From Rhynochetos jubatus (Eukaryota > Chordata > Aves > Eurypygiformes > Rhynochetidae): a stretch of DNA of 64,000 bases. This document shows positions 12,701 through 24,700 of this stretch, piece after piece; within the stretch, counting starts at the first letter, position 1; every line of letters begins with the position of its first letter. Where the stretch lies: contig CM050654.1 in the NCBI GenBank assembly GCA_027574665.1, positions 32,755,722-32,819,721 of the forward strand, given 5' to 3'. The position numbers and the translations under genes were made by a program. Under the pieces are notes generated by a model. That model did not search any database. It was not told the DNA's origin and saw nothing but the letters and a program-made list of their open reading frames with translations.

Positions 12701-15700
12701 CTGCAAATCTGAGTGGCTACAGCTCCAGATCAGCAACAGCCCATTGCATTTTAAGGCTCAAACGCTGCTGTTTGGGAGGGGTTTCTCCCAAGACAAAGGG
12801 TAGACAGGAGCTGTGGGACAAATCTCACGGTAAAGGGGCAAATTTAACTCAGCCAGGTGGATGCCTTCCCTACAGACCTTGGATGGCCACTGATGGACTG
12901 CTAACAGGGACCAGCAGTTGCGTTGCTAATTAGGAAACAAAGGCTGATCTCCCTGCTCCATTCCAGGCTTTGCTGTGCATCTTCATAGCTCTGTGTCCCC
13001 ATCTGTGAGATGGGAATTGTAACACTCCCTCTCCTCGCTGTGCTGTCATGAGGATAACACATTAACGAGCACAAGGCACTCACGTGTTGCCAAACACATC
13101 AGCTAAGCCTCCAGGGCTTTATTTATTTATTATTAATATTTCTGCCTTGATCATCTTTTGTTTTTTTCACCCCTTGATCATCCCACCCAGCAGTCATCTT
13201 TTTCTATCATCCTCTCCACCACAGAGCCAGAGCCCCATCGGTCCCCATGGGCTCCTGGCATTCCTCAGCTCCTGGAAAAGCTGTCTTCCAGATTCAGACC
13301 ACATTTGAATCCTTGACACCATACCGAAAACATTACAAATCAAAATGAGTTCTTAATTTTCTCCTGGAAGACTATCCTGTGGACATACTTCTGAACAGCA
13401 CTGCTAAAAGCCTGTCAGCTGGTGCGTTTTTCCCTGGATAAAGCTTCCATGCGTTGTTCAAGCACTGCTCCTTTCAAACAGCTACACAATAGGCTTAGCT
13501 GGAGGCGAGAAAAGTTAGGAAAGCAGCAGCCCATGGAAATGGTCACGAGCATCGTGCTAAATGAAGCCTCTATGAAGCACTTTCCGGTGACATGTTACTT
13601 CGCAACAGGGGGGCAAAGCAGAAAGCTGGAAATACTCTGGAGGTTTCTTCCAAAGGGAGCAAACTATTGTCAGAAGGACTGCTGTTGATCTCCTGTGCCT
13701 CTTGGCCAAGTTTCCCAAACATCTGGCACCACCTCTAAATCTTCCAGCTTGAGATTGACTCACCTCTTCCTCATCCAAATTCCTACCTCAGCAAAGCACT
13801 GGGGAAACACCAAAATGGCGTTTTCTGGACCGAACGTGAAAAAAGTTGAGGACGTGAGTCATCTGCGCAGCGATGACTGCACAGCCCAGGCCGCCCCACT
13901 GCCTCCCTCCCGCAGACCCACGCACACTCAGGAGCAGCCAGAGCCCACACAACCAGGATCCTGAGATTGACGGCTGACCTCCTGCCCTGCAGCGACCTGG
14001 GGTCAGACCATTAGCTTCTGTCAGGTCTGACCCAGGAGGTCACCAGTGGCTCATGGTTTCCACTGCCAAAGGCCAAGGCCACCCCAGAGGGAACCAACAC
14101 GGATATTTTCAGTTATTCAGGCCAAAGCCATCTCCTCTGTGCTGTGACAACATCTCAGACCTCAGTATTACATAAGGTACAGTCGTATGGATAATGCTAA
14201 AGACACCTCTCCATCATCACCCAAAAAGTAATTTTCCAGAGAGGATGACAGCTGCCAAAGAGCAGTACTGGGAAGGTTCTTTTGTGAGCTGCAGACTAAC
14301 CACCCCACTTTTCAATGAAAGGACAACCTGATTAATATTTTGAAAAACCTAAACAATGTTCACCATCCATAGCCCTGGTCACCCCCTGCAAGAGAGACGG
14401 TCTGACTTGTAAGTAGCCACAAACAGCCTTTCTAGAGACTCTAGCTACTCAGCAGAGCAACCACTCTACACTTGCATATAAAATTCAGTGACGTAGAGAA
14501 GCTTGGACGTTTCTTCCTCCAGACACAGACTCATCCCTAGGGAAATTGCCAATCCCTTCTGAACTCAAGCAAGCATATCTGCAGATTGTCCACGGAGAAA
14601 ATTACCCACCTCTCTGTTTCAACGAGATAGCAGGCTGGATTTTCCACACTGGCTATTATCTCAGAGAGCAGTAGATAATGACAAAGCTTCTGGACAAGGA
14701 AGTATGAAAACATGGTCAATTCAGCCAGGAAATTATGGCTGAGACAGTCTGTACATTGCTGCTATTCCCAGCGTAATCCTGTCCTGGGCATCATCCAGGC
14801 AGTGGATACGTGCACGAGGGGACCACCTACATTGTACATTAGACACAACCATCAGCTCCACCAGCTCTGGCTTCTAACTCCACCAGCTACGGTTTATAAC
14901 TGTAGGTATGAATGCTTGCATTGCATTTTCCAATGAATTTACTACAAAATATAAAGGGTTTTTTTTTTTTTCTTCACCCAAGAGATGGAGAATGGAAAAT
15001 CTTAGATAAGAATTGTAGCTAATTTTCTGAAAGGGCCAAATTCTCCACTGATGTAAGCTGGCACGTCTCCATAGACTTCAATGGAGTTGTGCCAGTTTAC
15101 ATCATCTGATAACTTAGCCCAAAACTTCTAAATCTATTTGCTGTCATTTTGCAAGTGCCAAATATGGTTTATTTCAGAACTGGTTTCAGAACGATGATAT
15201 TTTCCACTAACACCGCTTCAAACGTCGTCTTACTTTCTTGTATCACATGACAACACACTTCTTTCATTAGACAGAAAACCTCGGGGATTTAGCAGAAAAA
15301 CACTCTCCACACAACAGAAACGACGTTTAACTTCATTTTTAAAATGCATTGACAGTTGTGTGGCTGCTGCTAGGAGTTGAATGTGGGCAGGCAGCTCCCA
15401 GGGCTCCTTCCCCATGCAAAGCCCTGAATAGATGGGTGTTCACGGATCACAGCGTGACAGAAAAACATGCATTAAGAAGGTGTTTACAATCAGACAGAAA
15501 AACATCTGGTTAACGCACAGAATTTCTATAGGGGTACGTTCACATCTGCCGTAGGGGGTACGTTAGTCTGTTTGACTGAGGCTGGCAAATCTGGGTCTTC
15601 CATGCCCATGCACTCCCATTCAGGCCAGCTCTAGATGTATGTTTTGGATCGCTCAGCTACTCCTCTATCATTAAATGACAAACTTGGGGGAAAATAAAGC

Positions 15701-18700
15701 CAGCTGCACTGCACATCCAGCTGAAATGGTTTAAACAGCTATTACCCGGGAAGCAAATGGACTGGCCTCTGCTTACCACCACTCAACCGTAAAACCAGGA
15801 TAACTTCACTTGTGTTGCTGGAGTCGTACCAATAAAATATGGAGAAAGAGAGGAAACAAAACCCCAACCTGGACCAAAACGATCCAAAGAGGAAGGTTGT
15901 AGGAGGCAGTATGTTGCTACCGGTCTACAAAAGGCTGGGATGACTGTCCCTTCCAGCCAACGCACGCACCCAGCTGCTCCTCCCACCCATTAGGTCCTAG
16001 TAAGGGTTCACAGGTCCTGCTCCCCTTTCCCCAAGTGGCTGCCCCTCTTTGCTTTTATAGCTACCAGCCTGTATTTCTGAAGTTTCTGTTTCACTTCTAT
16101 TTTTGGTGGAAATGGGCAACTTAAACCCACTTTTCTGAACATCTCAGAGTCTGAACTTAAACCAGTTGAAATCAGATAACCATTTCAGAGGAAGAGTAAA
16201 GAGCTTATCCTGAAGAGATCAAAATAGTTGCACTTCAAAGGGGAACATTTCATCTCAGAAAGGCCCAAACGTCTCATTTCACAATTTCATAAACTTTTTT
16301 TTTAAAAACTTTGTTATCAACACAGCATCTAAGATTGCAAACTAGCATATGCTAAAAATTAAAAAGAGTAAACACAAGGTTTAATGATAAAAGATAAACA
16401 GAACATTGCTGTGGGTCACAGAAACGTTTTAAACTGTTTCAAAGTAACCCCTCAAAACCAAACAACGTATTGTGTCAGTGAAACTCTCCCTGAATTTCTG
16501 ATGCATCTTAACACGAAGGATTTTGCTTCCAGTGCTTTGGCTGGGTCACTGCAGGGCTCCAGCAGAGGTGGGTACCCCCTGGGGAGCACAGGCTGGAGGT
16601 GACAGCCTGGGAGTGATGTTTGGCCACCCCTGCCGCTCCTTCTCACGCAGAGGTGCTGGGGACTCGCAATCTGTATCAGGCTGCCTGCCCTGCATCCGAG
16701 GCGCTGGCAATCCTATCGCATCTCTCCAGCCTGCTGTTAGAGCTGCTGCCAAACTCATCCCTGAAACGTCATCTCCGATCCCACAGACTGCCTGTCCTGC
16801 TGGTGGATCAGGCTGTGTCCAGGCAGCGCCTGCAATGCGGTGGGAAGCAGCTCTGAGAAACCTGGGGTCCCCTCTGGGGTCCTCGCACTGCACCCCCATT
16901 GCGGGGGAGGAGGTGAGCTAAGCTAGCGTGGCTCAGGCGGGACGTGGAGGACTGCAGCCCTCACTCACAGCTCCAGCCCTAGGAGATGTGAGCTTTATTC
17001 CCAGCACTTCTGAAGTTGCACTAAGCTCCCCGTTTGTGATCTGGAGCAGAGGAGTCTTGACTCCCACCTTCTTAAAAATTTCTTAATCGGATCACAAGTT
17101 CCTGCACGTAGAGCACTGCATGCAGCCCTACCTTTTACAAGGCTCCTGAACTCCGCGGTGCTACAAAGAGCAATAACAGGAGCAATAGTGGTGTTATATG
17201 GTACTGCTGGCACTGCTACTCTGAAGGAATAATTTAAATCCTGTACATAACCAAGCAATTAAAAACAACGCATGGAGAAGCTGTGCAGCAACCCAAGTGA
17301 TTATACATCAGCCCAAACCATATATTCAGAGAATGTTTAACATTGCTACTGGCGTTACTACTGTTAACTAACAAAGCAACAGGCTGCCAGGGCTTTAAAT
17401 AAATTATATCTATTAGCTTTGGCCTTTTTCCTAGCAGCCAAGCACTAGCAGTGATGAAGAACCATTTAATGTGGCTAATCACGGTAATTTTCTGCACAGC
17501 TTTGTCATAACTGTTCCTTCTTCTATCATCAAGGAGTTGGAAAAAACTGCTTTCCTGCACCAGAGGCAGGGCTCGTGGGGAAGGTCTCTTTCTTTGGCCA
17601 GGGGACTCGCTTGGGCCAGGCAGAATGACAAAAAAGAGGGCAGAAGTCAACTTCTCCATGGTGCCAATAGTTTAGGCACATGAGTTTTCCAGGAGGAAGT
17701 CTACACGGAAGCAATAGCCAGCCTGATTAGCTGGGAGAAAGGATTTCAAATGAAAATTTGAAGTCCTGCACTGAGTGCACCTGACGAAGTGACTTCTGCT
17801 ACCAGATCGTTCCTCTAAGTCCATCTGTTTCACAAAACCTTTTAGTTTGTCTCCCTGTACCGCAGCAATTCTGCAAACAACTTCCAGCGACTTGCTTAGA
17901 GCTAATCCTCTGAAAAAAATCATTCTGTAATCCAAGGATTCATCGCTATGGAAACTGCTTATAATCGGTACTTTTTATAGCTTAAAAAACCAGCATCAAC
18001 AAAAGGTATTGTAACTCCAATTGATAGTTATTTCACTCCCACTGGAGATGGCCAGCTTTGGAAAGGGGACATGGATCTTCCTGGTAATTGAAGAGAATGA
18101 ATAATATGAAAGCATCCAATGAAGCTCATAGAAGTGAGCTCTGCTGACAGGCAGAGGTGCGCCCGTGACACCATACAGAGTGTGGTGACTTAGCACCATG
18201 AGCGATGGCATCAGCCCAGCTTGGCCATCTCACCAGGGCAAGGATGGAGGGAAAGCCCTCCTGTGCTATTCCCACCCTCCCAGTGCAATCAAGTCATAAG
18301 GCTAGTAAGATAAATCACGATCAGCCCTTTGGAAAAGGCTTGATATCTTGTGCCCTGACAGCACTGGCCAAGATCAGGGCTTGAGCCCTGTCCTTGGCAA
18401 GGAAGGATCTATACCACCACATCAACCCGTAGCGTTGACCAGCAGTTTCTGACCACAGAGACCCAGAAAAGCACATTCAAGCGAACAGGGCAGGACTTTG
18501 CAAAATCTGAGGTGCCAGAGGAAAGCCTGAACATTTTGAATCGACCGCATGAGTCTGCTACGGCAGAGTACGGTCCCGCTCGCCGCGCAGCCCTGAGGGA
18601 CTCCCCTCGCTTCTGCACATCTCTGAGACGTGACTGTGGAAGGAAAGAGGGAGAGGATAAAACTTAACTGTACCTGTGGCAGCTGGGAAAAACACTCCAA

Positions 18701-21700
18701 AAACAGTGAAGAAGGACTCCCCCTGGCTGTAGTCCGGCAGGGTGTTGTTGAACATAAGCTCTTCGGAGTAACCCACGAAGCCGTGCTCTGCAAAGACACG
18801 GAGGGCGAGACGAGAACCTCAGAAACCAAGGGGCTGCAGGAGACCCTCCGTCTGCTCCCAGTGACCACCCGTGTCCTGAACACATGCAACAGCAGCAGCT
18901 ATTTCCAGGGATAGTTTGAAAAGATGAAAGTCAACTTATTCCTGTAAAACCCGTCCACAGAAGAAAACTGGCTCAGGGATCAGCTAATATTTCTACTTAT
19001 TTATCCACGCCACTTCAATCACCTTTCCAAACAGAGCATGCTGCAATAAGACAGGTGCATCCTCGAGCAAGCCCGCGCACCGCATCCCAATTCTGTGCTT
19101 CTGCCAGTCGAGCTCCTGCAAGGACAAGACCTGAGATGTGCCCGTGCTGCGAAGCTGCTCCAACACACACCGTTTATACACTGGTTGCCAATGAGCCCAG
19201 AGCCAAAACCAGAGTTTATTGCAGGGTGAGCTCTCCCCTACAAGATGGGCTTCCCAGTGGAGAAGGAATAAGGTCTAAAACTGCCCTCTGATACGTTGTG
19301 CACTTACCCTGATGGCATTGCTCTCTTGTTCCTGTGTTACCATCTCCAAACCAGGGCTGAACACGGGGCTGTGCATCACAACCAGCTGCCCCCTTCCCAG
19401 ATCTCCTGCAGATGTTCATCACTTGGCCAACAAGGAGCAAATGCCGAGACTGCCCCACTCCCCACACTGACTTCTCCCAAGTTTTTCCAAGGTCATACAC
19501 ACGAGTTTTACTTTCCAAACAAAAAGTTTTACAAAAGATGTGAGAGAGGGAAAAGCAATGGGTTGTATCAACATCGTAACAAAGGATCCTGTCCCCTCAC
19601 TTCACACTGGAAGGACAGGTCAAATTCTTCCACGAACCTGGATTTGTCAAGAACAGTTGAGCCCAACAGCTGATGTGCCCGCAGGGCATTTCTTAGGAAA
19701 GGTTTCAGATGCTTATAGGCAGAAAAGATAACTCAGGAAACACAGGTTAAGGAATTAATGATATGTCTATGAATGAATAATTCCATTTTCAACAGGCAAG
19801 ACTGTTTTTTAATGGAGTATCTTAATCTGTGGAAACTACTCCTCCCTGTCAGTAATCCAAATGCTCATGCCAGCTGGGGCGGGAGGTGAGCAAAGTCGGT
19901 TTCTTTTTTCCTCCTGCCACTACAATCTATTTCCACAAGACATGTGACTGCAATAACTTGAATTTTCTCATTAGCAGGCAGGATGTCATTTACGGCTGCA
20001 CTGGGTGATGTCCAGAAAATAAAAAAAGACTCCATCAAAGTTGTCCCATTCCTCAAAGACAATATTAATGATGTTTGGACAATAGATTAAACCGGAAAAT
20101 TAAATCAGAGCTCTGAACGCAAGACATATCCATTTATAGTCTCAGAATATAACCAACCACAGGGCTTTGAAGTTGCCACAGAAAAATCATATAGATAATC
20201 AGAAGTTTCCTACTACATCTGCAATCATTGTGTTGCCCAAACATGGGTGGAAACACACTGATAGAAGAGATCTCCTGCTGCCAGGCTTTTTAAAAGCATC
20301 AGCTATCTTCACTAGGAACAAGTCTCAGGCGAGATTTAAAGGGAATAAGCTCAGCGCAACACACTGACCTCTAGAACTCATAGATGTCTGCAGAAAGTGC
20401 AGCTTCTGGAGAAATAAACTGAGGATCTGTGTAGGCTGTACACTCCTGCAAGACCAGACCTGTGCTCCTTCAACTGGAATTTGTGCCCAGGACAGCACAG
20501 CACATGGGCTGGCTGTAAAGCTCACAACAAACTGCTGGAGGAAAATTTTGTTCCCTGGACAAGGGATTTTTCACTAAGTATGTGGTCCTCACAGAAATGT
20601 CAATGTTGCATTAGTGAAACAAAAGGAGTGGGCAAAATAATTCATCTTGCCCCAAGGAGACCTGCAGACCTTCTCCAACGTGTGCTTCACAGCAGCAGCA
20701 TCATGCGTATCTATGTCACTCTCAACAAAAGTTTGCCCCACCGATTCTTAAAAATGGACTGTAGCCTCTCTTGATGGTTTAACTCTCGTATTTTCCTGTC
20801 TTTATCATTTTGCTTTCCCCTACTGTCTAACTAAAATCACCCTGTTAGAAGTTCATGATGCTATTTCTTGCCTGATCCATATGCTATTTGCATTTTTTTA
20901 ATAGCATCCTTTCACCTACTGGAAACAGTCCCCATCCCACACTGGCACGGTCGACAGTTTCTGCCGGGCTGTAAAACTTTATGTTTGTCTTCAATCCACA
21001 AACAATCCTTTTCACACCACTGCCCCAGCTTGTGTGAGGTCATCTGGAAGCCTGACCAGGTTGCTGTGAGCCCTCCCCAGCTGGGGCTTATCTGCAAATT
21101 GAATCTGCATATTCTCTTTTCCACCACCCAAGCAGTTAACAAAAACACCAAATAACACCAACCCAAAACCAGACCCTTGCAGAACATCACCAGGCACGGC
21201 ATCCCGCTTTGCGAGTGAAACACCTCCAGATGAGGTCTTCCAACTGTGTTTTGGAGCTAGATAAATCAATGATGGGCTGATCCAGGCACTTTGGGTGCCT
21301 TGTCTCCTTTCTCATACGAAAGCCAAGTATACAACCACACTACATTTTCTGTGACACCACTTTGGCCCTACCATGGCCAAAGAGAGCCCGTGAGACCCTT
21401 GAGTCTGACTTCTGACGTGCACCTGTGTGCATCTGGTCCCTATTGATCTTAAGAAGCCAAACGAACCCCCGTGCTCCATCCATTCGTCTGCTGCTCCCTT
21501 TCCTACTTTTCTCCACTAACTGCAAATCCTGTGTGGAAGAGACAAAGCCCAAAACCATGGCAGATGTCACTGGAACTACAGAAAATGACAGCCGTGGATT
21601 TGTTGAAAGAGCCACCGGATGCGCCTACGACTGTATCCCACTTCTGCTTCCTTTCCTCGCGGCTCTGGCGGGCGAGAGGAAGCCCAGCCGTTCCACATTT

Positions 21701-24700
21701 CCCTTTATACGGAACCAGGAGCTTTCTCGTCTAATTAAAGAAAAGTTTATCCAAATGTTACTTGTTACTGCAACCTCATTTCTCAGTCAATCACCCGCCC
21801 GTGAAGCAAATCTCACGTCCCCTTTGATCGGTTTTACGCCAGGATTTGCAATCGCCATCAACTGAAGCAATCAGCACGCGACCGCGGAGCTGAGAACAAC
21901 TTGCCGTGAGTATCTCCTGGCTGCCCTCGAGCCTGCAACCAGAGGGAGTCATCTGTGACCTTTCAGCTGTCATATTCATGGGACTAATTGTAGCTGACGG
22001 GGCAATTGGGCTGAAAATCATCCAAAACAAAACAGGAATCAGCAACTGAGACCAATCGGTTAAACCAACACAGCACTCGGTCGGTTGTTCAGAGAGTCAA
22101 TTATCCACATCCCATTGAAAGTGCACTTCAAAAGGATGAGCTTCGGAAGGAGGAGGGAAGGAAACACGATAGGGTCTATATTTGGCTCTCTGATCTCCAA
22201 ACAAGGCAAGATCATTTTATTAATTTTTATTTTGTTTTGTAAGAGGATCTTCTCCTCCAGCTAACTGCTGAGTACATGAGATCCAAGCCAGATTCCTCCC
22301 TCCTTGCTCATTACAAAACGTTTGTCTGAGAAATCTTGCTCTCGATTAATTTATGCAGCCCCACAGCCTCTAAATCCTGACTTTAATGATCCTGCTCTCT
22401 GCTGGGTTGCAGAGGGCCGGAGCTGAAGTGCTATAAACAGTCTTCCCAGTGGCATGCTGGAAGGAAAAGAATCTCATTCCTTCTCTGCGCCATGTCAGCC
22501 TTACGGGAAATGCACAATAAAGAATGGTGACAATTTATTTTCATCATTAGATGCTCAATAAGCAGCAGGCAAATAATGGATTTCTCAAATGGTTGAGCTG
22601 GAGTAAATAAACAATGGGGGGAAGCAGTGACTTAGAGCAACATCTGAATTATTCCTGTGAATTTTGACAAATTAAGTCCTTCCACTCACCCTTATTAAAA
22701 TGATGTAATAAACAATAAAAACCTGCTAGCAAGTTTCAAATGGAAGCCCTTCCATCCTTCATTCACAAGCGCAGGGAGACCACAGGGAGCCTGATGCACG
22801 TCAGCACGATGCAGGCGGAGGAGGAAGGTGGCCAGGATTCTCATGTCCCCCTGGCCACCACAGATGCCTGGGAGGGAACACCAGCCTTCACCTGGTTGCC
22901 ATCACTGCATCCCCGCTCCACCCCAGGTGGCTTCCATGTTTGAGCTTTCCTTTCTTTCTCCCACCTCTTGCCCCATGGAAGAGGATGAGAGCAGCCAAGG
23001 AGGTTTTTGGGACTTGGGACACCCCTTGGCAGGGCAGCCCCTCTGTGAAGCCTGGAGTTTGGAAGCAGGACTCGAGGAGGTTGGAGAAGGGGCACGAGGA
23101 GAAGCCATGGTTACGCGGGGTCAGGCCATTATACAACGGCACAGAGGACGACGGCACTGCCAAGTTCCAGGCAACCTGGAGCTCATTACAGATTAGTCCA
23201 GTCTTCGCCAAATTCAATAAGCCTGTTCACAAGCTTAAGGTTAAGTAAACCCTGGCACCGAGGCTGGGGCTAAATAATGCAAAAATGGAAAACCACCTTA
23301 AAAAACAGCTCCCAGAAGACGGTCACGTATTGCACTCTGCTTGTGATTAGAGATTTTAATTATGAAGGTGAATGCTGAAAGCTTGAAATAGTGAGGGTTT
23401 TTTTCTTTTCCTAAATAAGTAAGCCCACACATTCCCGCCTGGAAGGTACTTGCTGAGATTTGCTTTCAAGGGAACAGCTGGAAGTGTTTGTCTTGCAGCA
23501 CATTTCCCAGGTCTGACCCCAGTGTTTGCAGGATCCTGTGTGATGTAAGACATGGAGAGCCAAAGAGTAATTACATATCCTTGGCATAATTATCTCCTCT
23601 CTCTCTCTCTTTCCCGTTTCTTCTTCCATCTCTAAATCCTTCTGGCATAAGCTCCAAAATCCAGCCGCTCCCCCTCGACACCAATCCAGACACACGCCTG
23701 GAGCGAGGTCCTGGTACAGGTGCTGGAGATACCCAGGCACACCAGTGTGGAGGAAACAGGAATGGTCCTCACAGCCCAGTCCCCCAGCTGCCATGCTCAC
23801 CTCAACACACGCCTCTACAGTAACATAAAGCTTCGCTCCTCACCAGCCACAAACTTGCATTTTCCTCCTCCACACTTAGCTGAGGGAAAAGTCCAAGCCC
23901 AGGACTTCCGAGCTGTTAAGTCCCCGGTAGGGATGTCAAGCCCTGCCAGGCTGGTAAACCTCAGAAGTTGCGGTCTATCAGATGACTGTTGGAGTGGTCT
24001 AAACCAAATTAATTTCTACATAGATCCAAGTGTCCTACAGCAGAGAAGGAGTAAAATTCTCCATTCAAAGCCCTTGCAATACTAATTCTTCCCCTGCCTG
24101 CAGAAGTAGTTCATCCATGGATGGTCTGGTGGTCACCAAAACGTACTTACTACCCACAGCCTATCACACAAGAACAGCATCTCCACTTGCCAAGAGAAAG
24201 TCAGGCATGACTGGCTCTAATGAAGCAACATTTTGATGTCAAACCACCAGGCTTTTCAGCATCTCAGTGTGCAGTTGCAGATACACTTAACATCCACACA
24301 GAAACTGTGGATGTGAAGAGATGGATGCAAATCCATGACTGTAGTCCAAACCCCACGGTCTTTTTAACTCTGTGGTCTCCCCACACTATGCAAATGCTGA
24401 CATTTAATTCGAGGCAACAAGCAGCACAGGATCCTCTGACACAACAGCTCTGAACGATGCTCTGTGCCTCCATAGCCACGCTCCGGGTGACTCTGGGCTT
24501 CTCCAGCAAAGGGGGTGCTTGCACGTGCCTGAGTACAACACGGGTCTGGCTGACTGCAACCACAGCCCAGCAACACCCCACAGCACACCCAAGGAAGGTC
24601 ACTGGAAACGCTGCACCTCTCCGGAGGCATGAAGAGGGCACCGGGTCATTAATAACACTTGAATCACCTTTCCCAGCAGAATGAAAGAATAAATCAAAGC

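Larger units (their letters stand above)
11384..18673 (-). other. SLC12A8: SLC12A8 intron 6
   Basis: A 7.3-kb GT-AG intron. It contains two MIR-like SINE relics (11,955-12,062 and 12,990-13,085), a palindromic hairpin repeat (15,033-15,120) and short homopolymer runs (12,340; 14,960; 16,300). No exon-like homology is seen in the remainder. Confidence 0.85.
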
